DNA of 52,695 nucleotides, taken from contig JALGZD010000110.1 of NCBI GenBank assembly GCA_025782395.1, forward strand, positions 1 through 52,695. The letters are read 5' to 3'. The notes under the pieces were generated by a model. It did not search any database. It worked only from the letters and a program-made list of their open reading frames with translations, and had not been told where the DNA came from. The DNA comes from a bacterium (GTDB lineage: Bacteria > Joyebacterota > Joyebacteria > Joyebacterales > Joyebacteraceae). This document shows positions 27,929-37,205 of the stretch, one piece after another. The position numbers and the translations under genes were made by a program. The stretch's first letter is position 1. Each line of letters opens with the position of its first letter.

Positions 27929-28829
27929 CGTCCACCCCATGTGCTCTGGTAGGCCACGGATGCACTCGTGTCGTCGCAATTCCCAACGCCTCCGACACCA
28001 GGTTCCGAATGCGTGCCGCGGCGATATCGGACACCTCAATCTCCTCCAGCGCCCGACGCTGCCTCTCGGAGCGCGCCGTTCGATTGTACCAACCGGCGTC
28101 CGCACCTTGGCCCGTATCAGCCAACCACTCCTCCACCGAGATGCCACTGGGAGCCGGGAGCCATTCAAGTGAATCGAACGTGTTGTCCGCTCTGGCGGTC
28201 ACGCACACCAATCGGCCATCACTCACCGCGAACTCACACCACAACTCTGACCATGAGTGGATGCCACTCTGGCAGACCTTTCCCTGGTGACCCAGGCAAC
28301 CCATCAATGAGACGAACGCCATCTCCCTCTCGCTGCACCACCCGAACGTGAAGAACTGCCCGCAACCCTCATGTGCATAGTGAGGTTCATCCGTCACCAG
28401 ATCGGAGAAGAAGAGAACGGGCACCCTGTCAACGTCTGCATGACTCTGGTACCGTTCGAACCCACTCGCTGGAGGCACACGCACGAGCGGCACCGAGTCA
28501 GACAGAGAGATGATGGAGTAGCGCGGGTTCGGGTCGACCCAGTGCCAGAAGTACGGTATGCGGAGAATCCCTCCCCTACTGCAATCCTCCGCGGCAACAC
28601 CCGTAATGAGATCGTGCAGGAATGACACCTCACCGAAGAGCCGCCGATTGGCGACGTTAACGTCGTCCAACCCCAGCTCAACGCACAGAGCAAGGTAGTC
28701 GCCCTCAGTGTGCTCCGCGTACTCGGCTGAGTTCTCGGCGTACAACTGATCGAAGAACGACGGCAGGCCAGCTGTCGCGGTCGTCGCAAGCAGCAGAGAC
28801 AACGTCAGGACGAGCGTTCTCAGATTCAC
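27909..28829 (-). CDS. Secreted transglutaminase-like protein
   Basis: The 306-aa product has a signal peptide (MNLRTLVLTLSLLLATTATAG). A transglutaminase-type Cys-His-Asp order is visible: Cys165 in FGWCSEREMAFVSLMGCLG, His191 in GIHSWSELW, and Asp214 or Asp219 in TARADNTFD. Such domains act as peptidases or amide-forming enzymes on proteins or cell-wall peptides. GTG 28829 is chosen so the signal peptide starts at residue 1; an in-frame ATG at 28871 is possible. It heads the wall-enzyme run and overlaps the next gene. Assignment is by motif order, so it is moderate. Confidence 0.72.
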   Translation of the reverse strand: MNLRTLVLTLSLLLATTATAGLPSFFDQLYAENSAEYAEHTEGDYLALCVELGLDDVNVANRRLFGEVSFLHDLITGVAAEDCSRGGILRIPYFWHWVDPNPRYSIISLSDSVPLVRVPPASGFERYQSHADVDRVPVLFFSDLVTDEPHYAHEGCGQFFTFGWCSEREMAFVSLMGCLGHQGKVCQSGIHSWSELWCEFAVSDGRLVCVTARADNTFDSLEWLPAPSGISVEEWLADTGQGADAGWYNRTARSERQRRALEEIEVSDIAAARIRNLVSEALGIATTRVHPWPTRAHGVDDENESK

Positions 28830-28933
28830 GGGTTCGGCTTGAGACCAGCAGCTCACTCCAGGAGCCCCCATCAGAGTATGCAGCGCGGACCAACCTCGCG
28901 GGATCTGACAGATGTCTTCCAATACACCGGCCA

Positions 28934-29875
28934 CTACACTGGCAACATGAAGAGCACTACCTGCACGAGTACGAAGAAGCCGCCCAACCCTAGTCCGATT
29001 GCTGCGGGAATCCTGGGTCTGAACCTAGACAATAGGGATGCAAGGCAAATACCTAATGCTAAGACTGAGAACTCATAAGCAAGCAGCAACTCAAATTCAA
29101 GCACACCGAACCCGCCTACGTCGGCCTCCGTGGCACCGGTGACCGAGAGCAGTACAAGGCCAGACAGAAGCAAGGCTCCGGCGAGCCCCGCCAATCCGAG
29201 TCCGATCCAGGGGAACCAGGCTTCCGCACTCTGGTGTGAAGCTGGCACGGCGGGGGTGCCGGGATCAGAAGATGCTGGCATTTCCTTCCAGATGCTCCTG
29301 GCTTTGGCGTACCGCCGGAAGATGTTCACCGCCATCACTATCTGGATGATACCGAAGAAGCTCCACCCTCCGGCGGCACCCAAGAGATTGCTGAGACCCA
29401 GGTAGGCCAGTAGCACGCCCAAGACGACATACATGGCCGGATGCGAGAACAGCAGCGTACAGACACCAGCGAGCGCCAGTGTGACTGCGAACGCGATCCC
29501 CCACATCCCGGACATCACAATCGAGACCACTCCCCAGCCGAAGAGCCACAAGCTCCAGCCGCGAATGTCCCTCTCGATTGAGGGTATGGAGCCCACGGAG
29601 CGGCTGTTCCGCCCGCGCAGCAGTGACACGTAGCCCGTGTCCTCGTCAGACTCGTCTCCATTGGCAAGGTCGTCGCAGGTCTGATTCGCGCCGAAGGAAG
29701 GCACCGTCGGACTGGCTGCCCGAGCAGCGACCACGCTTCCGTCGTCCACGACAGCAGCCGTCTTCGGAACTGGAGTACGCGCTCGGCAAGACGTGCAGAC
29801 CGCCTCGTCACCAATTCCAAGGCATCTGACGTTGATTTCTTCGCCACAGCTGCCGCAGGGGAATCTGTATCCCAC
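28934..29875 (-). CDS. Zinc-ribbon multi-pass membrane protein
   Basis: The 313-aa product begins with a zinc ribbon (CGSCG at residue 7, CTSC at about 27), then an acidic linker, then about six hydrophobic spans (around 107-125, 130-160, 165-185, 220-245, 258-278, 288-310). Ribbon plus spans is common in small bacterial membrane proteins of unknown function. GTG 29875 has AGGAGG five bases upstream. It stands 104 bases before the transglutaminase-like gene. No function can be given. Confidence 0.82.
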   Translation of the reverse strand: MGYRFPCGSCGEEINVRCLGIGDEAVCTSCRARTPVPKTAAVVDDGSVVAARAASPTVPSFGANQTCDDLANGDESDEDTGYVSLLRGRNSRSVGSIPSIERDIRGWSLWLFGWGVVSIVMSGMWGIAFAVTLALAGVCTLLFSHPAMYVVLGVLLAYLGLSNLLGAAGGWSFFGIIQIVMAVNIFRRYAKARSIWKEMPASSDPGTPAVPASHQSAEAWFPWIGLGLAGLAGALLLSGLVLLSVTGATEADVGGFGVLEFELLLAYEFSVLALGICLASLLSRFRPRIPAAIGLGLGGFFVLVQVVLFMLPV

Positions 29876-29959
29876 CGAAACCTCCTAATCCTCCACAGCA
29901 GTGTTGCTCGCCGCACCACCGCGACGCGCCGACGCGCGAGGGCTCAGCGCGTTGCTCTG

Positions 29960-30433
29960 CTACTCCACCGACCTGACGAGCTCTCCGCGCAGATCATCCC
30001 AACCACTCACACTCGTGAACTCGAATGCAGCACCGGTAGGATCGCCGAACAGGTACAAGTGCTCGACTGCACCGGTCAGAAGCCTCAGTATCTTCAAGCG
30101 GTCGTCCACGTAGTGTATGATGCCGATCCGTTCGCACGCATCACGCTTGCCGCTCGACTCGCGCACGAATAGCACGTGCTCAACCGGAATCCTCGTGGCC
30201 TCGTAGAACGCGTGCGAGGCCAGCCAGCTCCCAGTCCAGCGCTCCGTTCCGGGACTCGCCTTAGATATGACCCACACTCGACCCTCGAACAACCGTGCCA
30301 TCTCCGCCAGAGCGGCCGTCGCTCCGCTGACTGGCCTGACGGGCGAGTATCCGCCGCACGGAAGCCTGCTCGTATCTGCTGCGGCCGCCTCAACGATGAC
30401 GCCGCCGAAATCTACACCAAGACAGTGGGACAC
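29960..30433 (-). CDS. HAD-like hydrolase family protein
   Basis: The 157-aa product starts LGVDFGGVIVE, a HAD motif I with the nucleophile Asp at about residue 8, although the second Asp of DxD is Gly. Later motifs are VWVISKAS (motif II Ser) and VRESSGKRDACERIGIIHYVDDRLKIL, with Lys and the Asp pair of motifs III and IV. Such proteins are phosphatases; loss of the second Asp may change specificity or activity. GTG 30433 has GAGG four bases upstream. No partner is evident. Confidence 0.8.
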   Translation of the reverse strand: MSHCLGVDFGGVIVEAAAADTSRLPCGGYSPVRPVSGATAALAEMARLFEGRVWVISKASPGTERWTGSWLASHAFYEATRIPVEHVLFVRESSGKRDACERIGIIHYVDDRLKILRLLTGAVEHLYLFGDPTGAAFEFTSVSGWDDLRGELVRSVE

Positions 30434-30484
30434 GTTCCCTCAGCCTCCAGTAGTTCGGATGTGCTCCGCAACACGGGATGAGGA

Positions 30485-30850
30485 CTACTCCCGCTCGATG
30501 ATATCCAGCACCTTCGCAACAGGCAGCGACATCGGCTTGGCTCGGTGTACTCCTCGCGTCCTGTGCCAGGACTCGCGGAACTCCTGGAAGGCGGGCGAGT
30601 CAAACTCCCAGCCTCGAAAACCAGTCACGCTCTGCTCAAGTGCATCCATCGAAACCGTCAGCAGATGGTGGGACTTGACCCCTCCATCCCGCCTTCGGAT
30701 GTGCACCTCCCGCAGCAGTATCTCCACACGCTCACCATCGACCTCTAGAATCGTGAGCGTCGCGTTTGGTTCATGGGGCCTGGTAGCGTACCCCCAGACC
30801 TGGCCAGGCCAGAAGCGGGGCCTCTCCTGTTTCTTCTGCCGCGGGAGCAT
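30485..30850 (-). CDS. Small conserved-type hypothetical protein
   Basis: The 121-aa protein is soluble and has an N-terminal beta domain (PGQVWGYATRP, ATLTILEVDGERVEILLREVHI). A C-terminal segment WEFDSPAFQEFRESWHRTRGV precedes KVLDIIERE. That ending (a -F-E--W---RGVF- helix and then a short V--VLD-I tail) recurs in small hypothetical proteins of many bacteria. Function is unknown. ATG 30850 has AGAGGA upstream. It lies 51 bases before the HAD gene. Confidence 0.72.
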   Translation of the reverse strand: MLPRQKKQERPRFWPGQVWGYATRPHEPNATLTILEVDGERVEILLREVHIRRRDGGVKSHHLLTVSMDALEQSVTGFRGWEFDSPAFQEFRESWHRTRGVHRAKPMSLPVAKVLDIIERE

Positions 30851-30930
30851 CGTGTCCTCTTGGTGTGCTGTTCCTACGGGCTAGTCTTCACGCAACTCAC
30901 GCGACACCCAGGCTCGCCGGCCGAAGAACG

Positions 30931-31629
30931 CTACTCGTTCTCAAACGAGCGCATCCAATCCGACACTGCCTCAGGCCTATCCGCGCCCATCCAGTCTGAG
31001 ATCATCTCCATCCACATAACTTGCTTCTCGAAGCAGTCCAGCAGCAGAACCTCATCCTCTTTGGACGCTACGGTCAGGGGCTCACCGGCAATCTCAAAGG
31101 GAATCTGCACGTAGTACCAGTACCGTTCCAGCCTTGTTGCGGCTCGAATGTCGCCGGAGGCAAACCGTTTGCCTAGATTGACGAACCACGGCATCCGTAC
31201 CAAGGCAGCGAGCTCCTGGTCGTGGAACGACCGAGCGCTGTAGTGTCGAATAGTGTCCACACTCGGACAGGCCAGAACCATAGGTTTGCCTGGTGCAAGC
31301 AGCTCCACATCGCTGCCTTGGAGTCGCGCCCAGAGCGCCGGTCCAAGGATTACGTAGTTCTCGAAGTGCTCGCTGCCAGCTGCAGTGCCAGCTCCGAGGC
31401 TGAGCAACGCTTCTTGCACGAGGGCGACATCCGTGCTGTCCGTAAGGGACAGCCCCCATCGAGGAGGCTCTGGAGACCCGCCTTCATCAGTCGCCCTGCC
31501 GGCGAGTGCCAGCGACACCACAAGGCCTATCGCCAAGATGGGCGCCAAGACCCGCCTCCGAACCGGAAGATAGCACAGCCCGGCCAAGGTGCCGGTGCGG
31601 CGCTCACCGCTGCGGCGGAGTTCTCGCAT
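30931..31629 (-). CDS. Secreted or anchored protein of unknown function
   Basis: The 232-aa product has a basic N-terminus and one hydrophobic segment (LAPILAIGLVVSLALAG, about residues 27-43). The rest is soluble, with no known motif. ATG 31629 has GGAGG eight bases upstream; a longer frame to 31680 lacks a site. It sits 66 bases after the LolA-like gene. I recognise nothing further. Confidence 0.68.
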   Translation of the reverse strand: MRELRRSGERRTGTLAGLCYLPVRRRVLAPILAIGLVVSLALAGRATDEGGSPEPPRWGLSLTDSTDVALVQEALLSLGAGTAAGSEHFENYVILGPALWARLQGSDVELLAPGKPMVLACPSVDTIRHYSARSFHDQELAALVRMPWFVNLGKRFASGDIRAATRLERYWYYVQIPFEIAGEPLTVASKEDEVLLLDCFEKQVMWMEMISDWMGADRPEAVSDWMRSFENE

Positions 31630-31695
31630 GTTGTGAACCTCCAGTCGAAAGCCCCAGAAGCCTGGCCGACGCTGCGACACTCCCTCTGTCAGCCA

Positions 31696-32451
31696 TCACC
31701 AGCCAGTCGACAGAGGACCGAGACTGTCGCGATCGATGGGCACATCGATCTGTGGGTCAAAGGTCACGACCGTATGTGTCCGGATGTCCTTGAACGCGTG
31801 ACGGATCTCGAGCCTGCGAAGCAGCGTTGTCTTTTTGTCAATCCACACCACCATCTTCTTATTGCCGGTCTCAGGAGCAGTGCCTTCGATCCTGAAACAC
31901 TCGCAGTCATCGATGCTGTCATCAGCAAGAAGCGTCAGTTCGGTCAGATCTCCCAAGCCGTCCCCCGCCAATTCGTCAGGCAGGAGCGATGACATCAGAA
32001 CGCCACCACACCCACCGGTGGAACCGATTGCTCCAACGAGAGAGATCGGGAAGGTGGCACTCCTGGCCTCGGGTGATGAGATGTCCCACCATTTGCGGTT
32101 CCCGCTGCCGTCGGTATGAAGCATGGTAGCTTGCCAGCTCGCGAGGTCCTGATCCTCCTGTTTGAATTCGAAGCTGAAGCAACAGTCTCTCAGGAATGCT
32201 GCAGAGAACCGCTGTCTGTCCGTGTGCTCACCTCTCGGGGACGAGAAGTCAGTGACTACCTCTCCGGTATCAAGGTAGCTCTGACATGTCGCGTACAACC
32301 TGGATGCAGCCTCAAGGATCGCTTCCGGCGTGCTGGGCAGAGCGTTCGACTTCCCCGCTACTGCGCGGACCACGGGCCAGGCCAGCAACCCGAGACTGGC
32401 GATGATGACGAGAAGTAGCAGCGGACGACTCAACTTCTGTCCCATTATCAT
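31696..32451 (-). CDS. LolA-like (outer-membrane lipoprotein-sorting type) protein
   Basis: The 251-aa product has a signal or anchor segment (LLLLVIIASLGLLAWPVV) and the pattern of LolA/LolB-like or DUF2092 folds. This is a strand pair around SYLDTGEVVTDF, then RQRFSAAFLRDCCFSFEF, WDISSPEARSAT, and late strands KKMVVWIDKKTTLLRRLEIRH. LolA-type proteins bind lipid in a half-barrel. It lacks genomic partners of the Lol system here and probably belongs to a broader LolA-like family. ATG 32451 has GGGGGAGG upstream. Confidence 0.72.
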   Translation of the reverse strand: MIMGQKLSRPLLLLVIIASLGLLAWPVVRAVAGKSNALPSTPEAILEAASRLYATCQSYLDTGEVVTDFSSPRGEHTDRQRFSAAFLRDCCFSFEFKQEDQDLASWQATMLHTDGSGNRKWWDISSPEARSATFPISLVGAIGSTGGCGGVLMSSLLPDELAGDGLGDLTELTLLADDSIDDCECFRIEGTAPETGNKKMVVWIDKKTTLLRRLEIRHAFKDIRTHTVVTFDPQIDVPIDRDSLGPLSTGW

Positions 32452-32577
32452 TGCCCTCCCCCTGAATTCAGTATCGTCTGATGGGGCGCGCGGCGCCGGT
32501 AGATTCTCCGAACGCGCCGTCGGACACGAGTGGGTCAGTGTGACCCGACAACAGCCAACAGGTCGCGGACGGCAACC

Positions 32578-33417
32578 CTACTCGCCTCTCAAACACCGAA
32601 ACAGCTCCACGCAGGTCCTGCACTCGCCAATCTCGTCGACACGCGCACTCCAGAGGTTCTCATCGAGACCTTCCGCCCTAGCGACACCGATCGGACCTGC
32701 CACCATCAGGGCTTGATGCCACGGATCCTGCCTGGCGATGTCGATGAGCTCCTCGTAGCTGTTCTCGGCGATGCTTCCCAGTGACGGAGCAACCTCGTTG
32801 TCGCACACGAACGCCTCGCCCGTATGTGTGATGTGCATCTGCATACTGGTGTCGAGATCCGCGGTCCTGACATTGCAGCTGCTCTTCCCCCAGTACTCCT
32901 TCAGTGAGACATCCGCACCCCGTCCGATTGGAATGATGCCATCCGAAAGATCGGGCTTCCGGACAAAGGCGCCTTTAGGTCCGAAGACCTCCGCGGCGAT
33001 CGTGACCGCGCGATTGTAGTTCCTCCGGATGAGCCCGGCCTCGAAATGGAATTCGTCCTCACACAGGAAGTCGACACCGTCGGCCCCGAGTTCCCTCAAT
33101 CGCTCGAGCTTCGCCCTGGTCTCGACGTCATCGCGGGCCCACTGCCCGGTGGTGTGGACGGTGACCCTCCTTGTGCTCATCTTCCCGCCCAGTCCCTCGA
33201 GAATCCAGACGAGCAGGGGGTAATCGGAGAATGGGTCTCCGCCCGTGATCTCCAGGTTGTAGATGCCGTCGGCCGGCAGGTGATCGATGATTCGGGACGC
33301 ATCTTGCTTGTTGACGCTCGGGCCCTCGGACGAGGCCTCGACCATGCAGTGTCTACAGAGGAGGAAGCACCGCTTCGTAATGGCCCATAATATCTGCCTG
33401 AATACTCTCTCGCCCAC
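32578..33417 (-). CDS. Radical SAM protein with SPASM-like C-terminal cysteines
   Basis: The 279-aa product carries CxxxCxxC (Cys17, Cys21, Cys24 in KRCFLLCRHC) near its start, which binds the 4Fe-4S cluster used to cleave S-adenosylmethionine. EITGGDPF follows as the GGE-like motif. The C-terminal ECRTCVELFRC gives three cysteines that could hold an auxiliary cluster, as in SPASM-type enzymes. These often modify peptides, but no precursor peptide gene is visible. The start is GTG 33417 with GGAGG nine bases upstream; an earlier GTG 33468 lacks a good site. Substrate unknown. Confidence 0.88.
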   Translation of the reverse strand: MGERVFRQILWAITKRCFLLCRHCMVEASSEGPSVNKQDASRIIDHLPADGIYNLEITGGDPFSDYPLLVWILEGLGGKMSTRRVTVHTTGQWARDDVETRAKLERLRELGADGVDFLCEDEFHFEAGLIRRNYNRAVTIAAEVFGPKGAFVRKPDLSDGIIPIGRGADVSLKEYWGKSSCNVRTADLDTSMQMHITHTGEAFVCDNEVAPSLGSIAENSYEELIDIARQDPWHQALMVAGPIGVARAEGLDENLWSARVDEIGECRTCVELFRCLRGE

Positions 33418-33519
33418 CTTCCCGTACCTCCATGTCTGCTGTGTCTGACCACTCACAAGGGATATCACCGTGTGAGCGATAGGTTGTGACGCGATCTTCG
33501 AGCACGTTGTGAACTGAGA

Positions 33520-34533
33520 CTATCTCCGCAGGCTGCCAAGCCTCGCATCGGCGCTCGCGACGATCCGTGATACATCGAAGTAGACGGACCGCTCCTGGCC
33601 AGTTTCCACATCGCGGACGTCCATGATGTCGTAGGATCTGGTACCGACCTTCTTCAGGCTCTGACGAACGCAATCCAGACCCCATATGCTCAGCATCTCG
33701 TACTCCTCGAAGATGAACAGCACGGTGATGGCAGCCTTCCGAGACGAACCGTTGCCGGCGCTCAGCATCGCAGCCAGAAGGCCCTCCGCAGCAGCCGAAT
33801 GAAACGCCTGCAGGGACTGATCTCCAAGGTGTCGCAAGGCCACTGAAGCAGCCATATGGGGGAAGGGACTGGCCTGACACGTCCGCATGAAGCTCTCAGC
33901 ATGCTGCAACACGGAATTCCAGTCACCGGCTTCTGCTGCCTTGTTGACTTTGCTCATCGAGCGGTTCGAATCCTCCCCGTACGGGTCGTAGCCGTCTCTT
34001 GCCGCGAAGGACTCCCGCAACCGGGCGAAGTCGATCGACAGATCACCTGCGGCGAGCTTCGTGGCCAGCTCTTCATAGGTCTCACTCCCGACCGAACCGC
34101 GTTGTGCTCCCCGCCCGGCCGGAGTCATGCTCCACGCAATGGTGTCGTCGAAGAAGAACTCGGCGCGGCTTCCATCTTCCATCCGAACGGAGACGGCTGC
34201 ATAGTGGCGATTGTCTTTCTCGACCATCCGCACGCCATCTTCGTGCTTGCCGTCGAGTATCTGACACCCGGGCAAACGCTCATGGAGCCATAGGTGAAGT
34301 GCGCGAACGAAGACCATCGGCTCGCTGATACCGAGCACGATCACCGCTGTACTCGTGCCGGTCCCGTCCCCACCGGCGTACGAGAAGGGGTTCAAGAAGG
34401 CACCGTCCTCCCTGAACTCAAGCCCCTCCATGCAGGGGCACCGGCCTCCACCGCTGTCGGCATCCGGACTCCCTGGCACACCCCGGCCACGGGAACCGAA
34501 CAGCGCGGCCAGTCCTCTGAGAAGTCGTATCAT
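33520..34533 (-). CDS. Unknown protein downstream of a suppressor-of-fused-like gene
   Basis: The 337-aa product has a Gly/Cys-rich N-terminus and no signal peptide. A helical C-terminal part (PFPHMAASVALRHLGDQSLQAFHSAA and AITVLFIFEEYEMLSIWGLD) suggests a repeat-like or binding fold. It follows the 516-aa gene by 25 bases and precedes the radical SAM gene by 102. I do not recognise the family; the start ATG 34533 has a purine stretch upstream. Confidence 0.68.
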   Translation of the reverse strand: MIRLLRGLAALFGSRGRGVPGSPDADSGGGRCPCMEGLEFREDGAFLNPFSYAGGDGTGTSTAVIVLGISEPMVFVRALHLWLHERLPGCQILDGKHEDGVRMVEKDNRHYAAVSVRMEDGSRAEFFFDDTIAWSMTPAGRGAQRGSVGSETYEELATKLAAGDLSIDFARLRESFAARDGYDPYGEDSNRSMSKVNKAAEAGDWNSVLQHAESFMRTCQASPFPHMAASVALRHLGDQSLQAFHSAAAEGLLAAMLSAGNGSSRKAAITVLFIFEEYEMLSIWGLDCVRQSLKKVGTRSYDIMDVRDVETGQERSVYFDVSRIVASADARLGSLRR

Positions 34534-34558
34534 TCTGCGTAGTTCCCCATGGTTTAGA

Positions 34559-36109
34559 TCAGCCGTCCACTACCCATCTCGGTGTCTGCACGCTCGCGCT
34601 GGCACCACCCTGATCACCGGCGGCCTCCTCGGCAGGCTCGTCACCCCATGTCCAGGGAATGCCTGTCCCGCCACGGACTGCGATTCTCAGCTGGAAGCTG
34701 ATTGCGCTGCCTTCGACTACAGGTGTTGGGACGCGAGCGAGCCGGCCCCTGAGACCGCGTGCCGCTTCGGATCCGATCCCGGGCCTTGTTGCCAGGCGGG
34801 TCTCGGCCAGGCTCCCAAGTCCGACGGTGACCTGGAGCAGCAGGTCCTGCTGCGATACCTCCGGGAAATCCTGGAAGTACTCGGATGATTCGTGGCTGAG
34901 AGCTTTCATGTACTCGCTGAGTTCCTCCACCCCCACGCGCGTGCCCAGCTCCCACGCCTGGTTCAGCATGATCACCGCCTGCAGGTCCGCTGCGCCCGGA
35001 GCGCTCTCGAGCTGGGGCTTCAGTGGATGGAACGTATGCCAGCCGTCGTCATTGTAGTACACGTTGCCGTCAACGGGATTGTGGTACTCGTTGGGAATCC
35101 AGTTCCACCGGAAACCCAGTTCGCCACCCTTCCCGGGGATCGAGAGCGGCTTCTCTGTCTCGATGCACCGCCGGATCGCAGACCAGCTCTCGTCAGTCAA
35201 CATCATCGCGTAGCCGTCCTCACAAATGCGCCCACCGTCCGCGGTCTGTCCGGGCACGAAGGCGATGAAGCAGCCTGCAAGCCTGTCGCCTTCAGAGTCC
35301 TGCTTGGCGATCGCCTCCGGCCCCTCCTGTCCTGGCTGCCACACGAGGCAGGAATCGGCCGTCGGATCAAGATCCGTGAGAAGGACTCGCGGCATACCCG
35401 GATCCAGGTCCTTCATGCCCTCGCGCAGGTACTCCGCCGCCTTCCGGACCGACTGCAGGACGACCTGACCGCCTTCTTGCAACACGCTCACCCCTGGCGC
35501 CGGCGCCAGGGGAAGCCCCATGAGGAAGCTGGAGTTCAGGTCGCTCGCCACGGGAAGAACGGAGCGTGAGGGATCTGACCATGGAGGCCAGGGATAGTGG
35601 CGGTAAGCCCGGCCGAGATTGACCATGACCCTATTGACCCCGAACTTCCCAGCTACTTCGAACTCCTCATCCTTGAGCAGGACAACTGCTATGGATGGCG
35701 CTGGTATCCTCACACCGGGAAGCTCAGTGGGCCGCACGTACACGATGGACCTGTGGCCCAAGAACACAGGATCAATGAGCTGGCTGTGGCCTCCTTCTCT
35801 CACAGTGCGCCCCTCAGCTGCCATGGAGTAGGCCGAGCTCATTAAGCGCATAGGATCCTCAGGGAATGCGCGAGGGTCGATTTGTGGATCCCGCGCGAGG
35901 GTGAAGATCATCTCCTTCTGCCAGTGCTTCAGCATGCCTTCGGAGACATAGGTCCAACAGGGCACCGGCCCCGCCTTGGACATCACCTCGTGGACGTACA
36001 CGCGTACGGCGAGCTCGCCGTCTACCAGCTCAATTCTGACGGGGAAGCTGTCCATGGTGATCGGACGCCCCGTGTCACGTGCCTTCTTGTTTCGCCGCCA
36101 GATCACCAA
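34559..36109 (-). CDS. Suppressor-of-fused/DUF3480-like protein
   Basis: The 516-aa product has no signal peptide or span. Residues around WTYVSEGMLKHWQKEMIFTL and PEDPMRLMSSAYSMAAEGR follow the pattern of suppressor-of-fused/DUF3480-like bacterial domains, which are often scaffold or immunity-type proteins. GTG 36109 has GGAGG four bases upstream, and it starts 6 bases after the upstream stop. This suggests a coupled pair with the HEAT-like gene. The assignment is by eye and tentative. Confidence 0.66.
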   Translation of the reverse strand: MVIWRRNKKARDTGRPITMDSFPVRIELVDGELAVRVYVHEVMSKAGPVPCWTYVSEGMLKHWQKEMIFTLARDPQIDPRAFPEDPMRLMSSAYSMAAEGRTVREGGHSQLIDPVFLGHRSIVYVRPTELPGVRIPAPSIAVVLLKDEEFEVAGKFGVNRVMVNLGRAYRHYPWPPWSDPSRSVLPVASDLNSSFLMGLPLAPAPGVSVLQEGGQVVLQSVRKAAEYLREGMKDLDPGMPRVLLTDLDPTADSCLVWQPGQEGPEAIAKQDSEGDRLAGCFIAFVPGQTADGGRICEDGYAMMLTDESWSAIRRCIETEKPLSIPGKGGELGFRWNWIPNEYHNPVDGNVYYNDDGWHTFHPLKPQLESAPGAADLQAVIMLNQAWELGTRVGVEELSEYMKALSHESSEYFQDFPEVSQQDLLLQVTVGLGSLAETRLATRPGIGSEAARGLRGRLARVPTPVVEGSAISFQLRIAVRGGTGIPWTWGDEPAEEAAGDQGGASASVQTPRWVVDG

Positions 36110-36115
36110 TCCTCC

Positions 36116-37087
36116 TCACCGTTCCGTGTAGGTGATGGGTACGTCATCTCCCGCCGTTTCGGGATCGCTCTCACCGGAACTGCGGACGATGGCAGCCGAG
36201 ACCGAGACGTAGCTCCCCAGGATCTCACTGCGAATGACCACGCTCTCGCTGCCAGGCGAGCGAGAGTCGCCACCGGGGCGCACGTACCTGAGGCAGTCAC
36301 CCGCCACTTCGAAGACAACTCGCCCGTCTCCAGGCAACTCAATCACGAGGAGGTTGTGCGTCCCTGACTGATCGAAACCCAACGCATCCTCAATCGTGTA
36401 GCTGGACGGCGAATAGGAATCGAGCAGCCTCTCCCCTTGCAGCTCGTCACAGATCCAGCGATGTTCCCACGAATCAAACGTGTGCACGACATCGAGTCCC
36501 TCGTCCGCTACGTGAATCGCCCGCACGTCATCCAGCAGAAATCGAAGCAGCAGCCGTCCATCTCTGCCGAGAGCGAGTGACGCCGTGCAACTATCCACAT
36601 CTGATATGGGGTCCCAGCCGGTCCAGTACTCATGTACGTCCAAATCGGCCGCCGACGCCAGTGCGTCGTCCTCGAGGATTCCATCCCGCACGCTTCTCAC
36701 GTCCTCGAGGAACTTGGCTGCCAGTTCCCTGTCCGACATTGAGAAATTGCTGTCCCGGGCGGCTTCCTCAAGCAGCGCCTCGGCCTTCGCCCCTCCGATC
36801 CACCTGAGCGCGATGCAAGCGCTCAGACGCTGCAAGTAGAAGCCATCTTCCAGCAGTTCCTCGAGCAAGGGAAGATGCGAACTATCAAGAACCGATAGCT
36901 GCCGTTCCGTAGCCAAGCCCAAGAGGTAGCTCCGGTTCGTCAGCGCACGCCGCAGCTCCCATTCGGACAGCATTCGAGGAGAGCCCGACACGCGAGATGG
37001 GCCTGGGTTGCTCACCACACACGGCGCCGCGGCAATGATGAACACCATCACTGCTGCAATCACGGTGGTTCCAGCGAGCTTCCTCAC
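36116..37087 (-). CDS. Signal-anchored protein with HEAT-like N-terminus
   Basis: The 323-aa product starts at GTG 37087 with AGGAG seven bases upstream, and begins with a signal or anchor segment (KLAGTTVIAAVMVFIIAAAP). Residues about 40-130 are helical (LPLLEELLEDGFYLQRLSACIALRWIGGAKAEALLEEA), as in HEAT repeats. A beta-rich C-terminal part follows. There is no known motif. The frame extends upstream to 37183 but crosses the hairpin. It is probably coupled to the next gene. Confidence 0.7.
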   Translation of the reverse strand: MRKLAGTTVIAAVMVFIIAAAPCVVSNPGPSRVSGSPRMLSEWELRRALTNRSYLLGLATERQLSVLDSSHLPLLEELLEDGFYLQRLSACIALRWIGGAKAEALLEEAARDSNFSMSDRELAAKFLEDVRSVRDGILEDDALASAADLDVHEYWTGWDPISDVDSCTASLALGRDGRLLLRFLLDDVRAIHVADEGLDVVHTFDSWEHRWICDELQGERLLDSYSPSSYTIEDALGFDQSGTHNLLVIELPGDGRVVFEVAGDCLRYVRPGGDSRSPGSESVVIRSEILGSYVSVSAAIVRSSGESDPETAGDDVPITYTER

Positions 37088-37162
37088 TGATTGGCTCCTT
37101 TCGAGACCATGGGAGTTGACGCTCAACAGGCGGTCGGAACGAGGGCTGGCATGCAAACGAGA

Positions 37163-37205
37163 CTGCGGGGCACAGCTATCCATACATGGAAGCTATGCCC
37201 CGCAG
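37163..37205. terminator. Strong 43-base hairpin
   Basis: CTGCGGGGCACAGCT pairs with AGCTATGCCCCGCAG with one mismatch. The loop itself can pair (TCCAT with ATGGA). It lies between two minus-strand genes, 170 bases past the 37.4-kb lipoprotein stop and 76 bases before the next start. It could end the upstream transcript or shape the 5' leader of the next. The minus-strand run after it (TCTCGTTTGC) is only weakly T-rich. Confidence 0.5.

Noticed and set aside
32532-32546. Short hairpin GGGTCA-GTG-TGACCC after the radical SAM gene start side
   Set aside because: Six-base stem without a T run; too weak to call a terminator.
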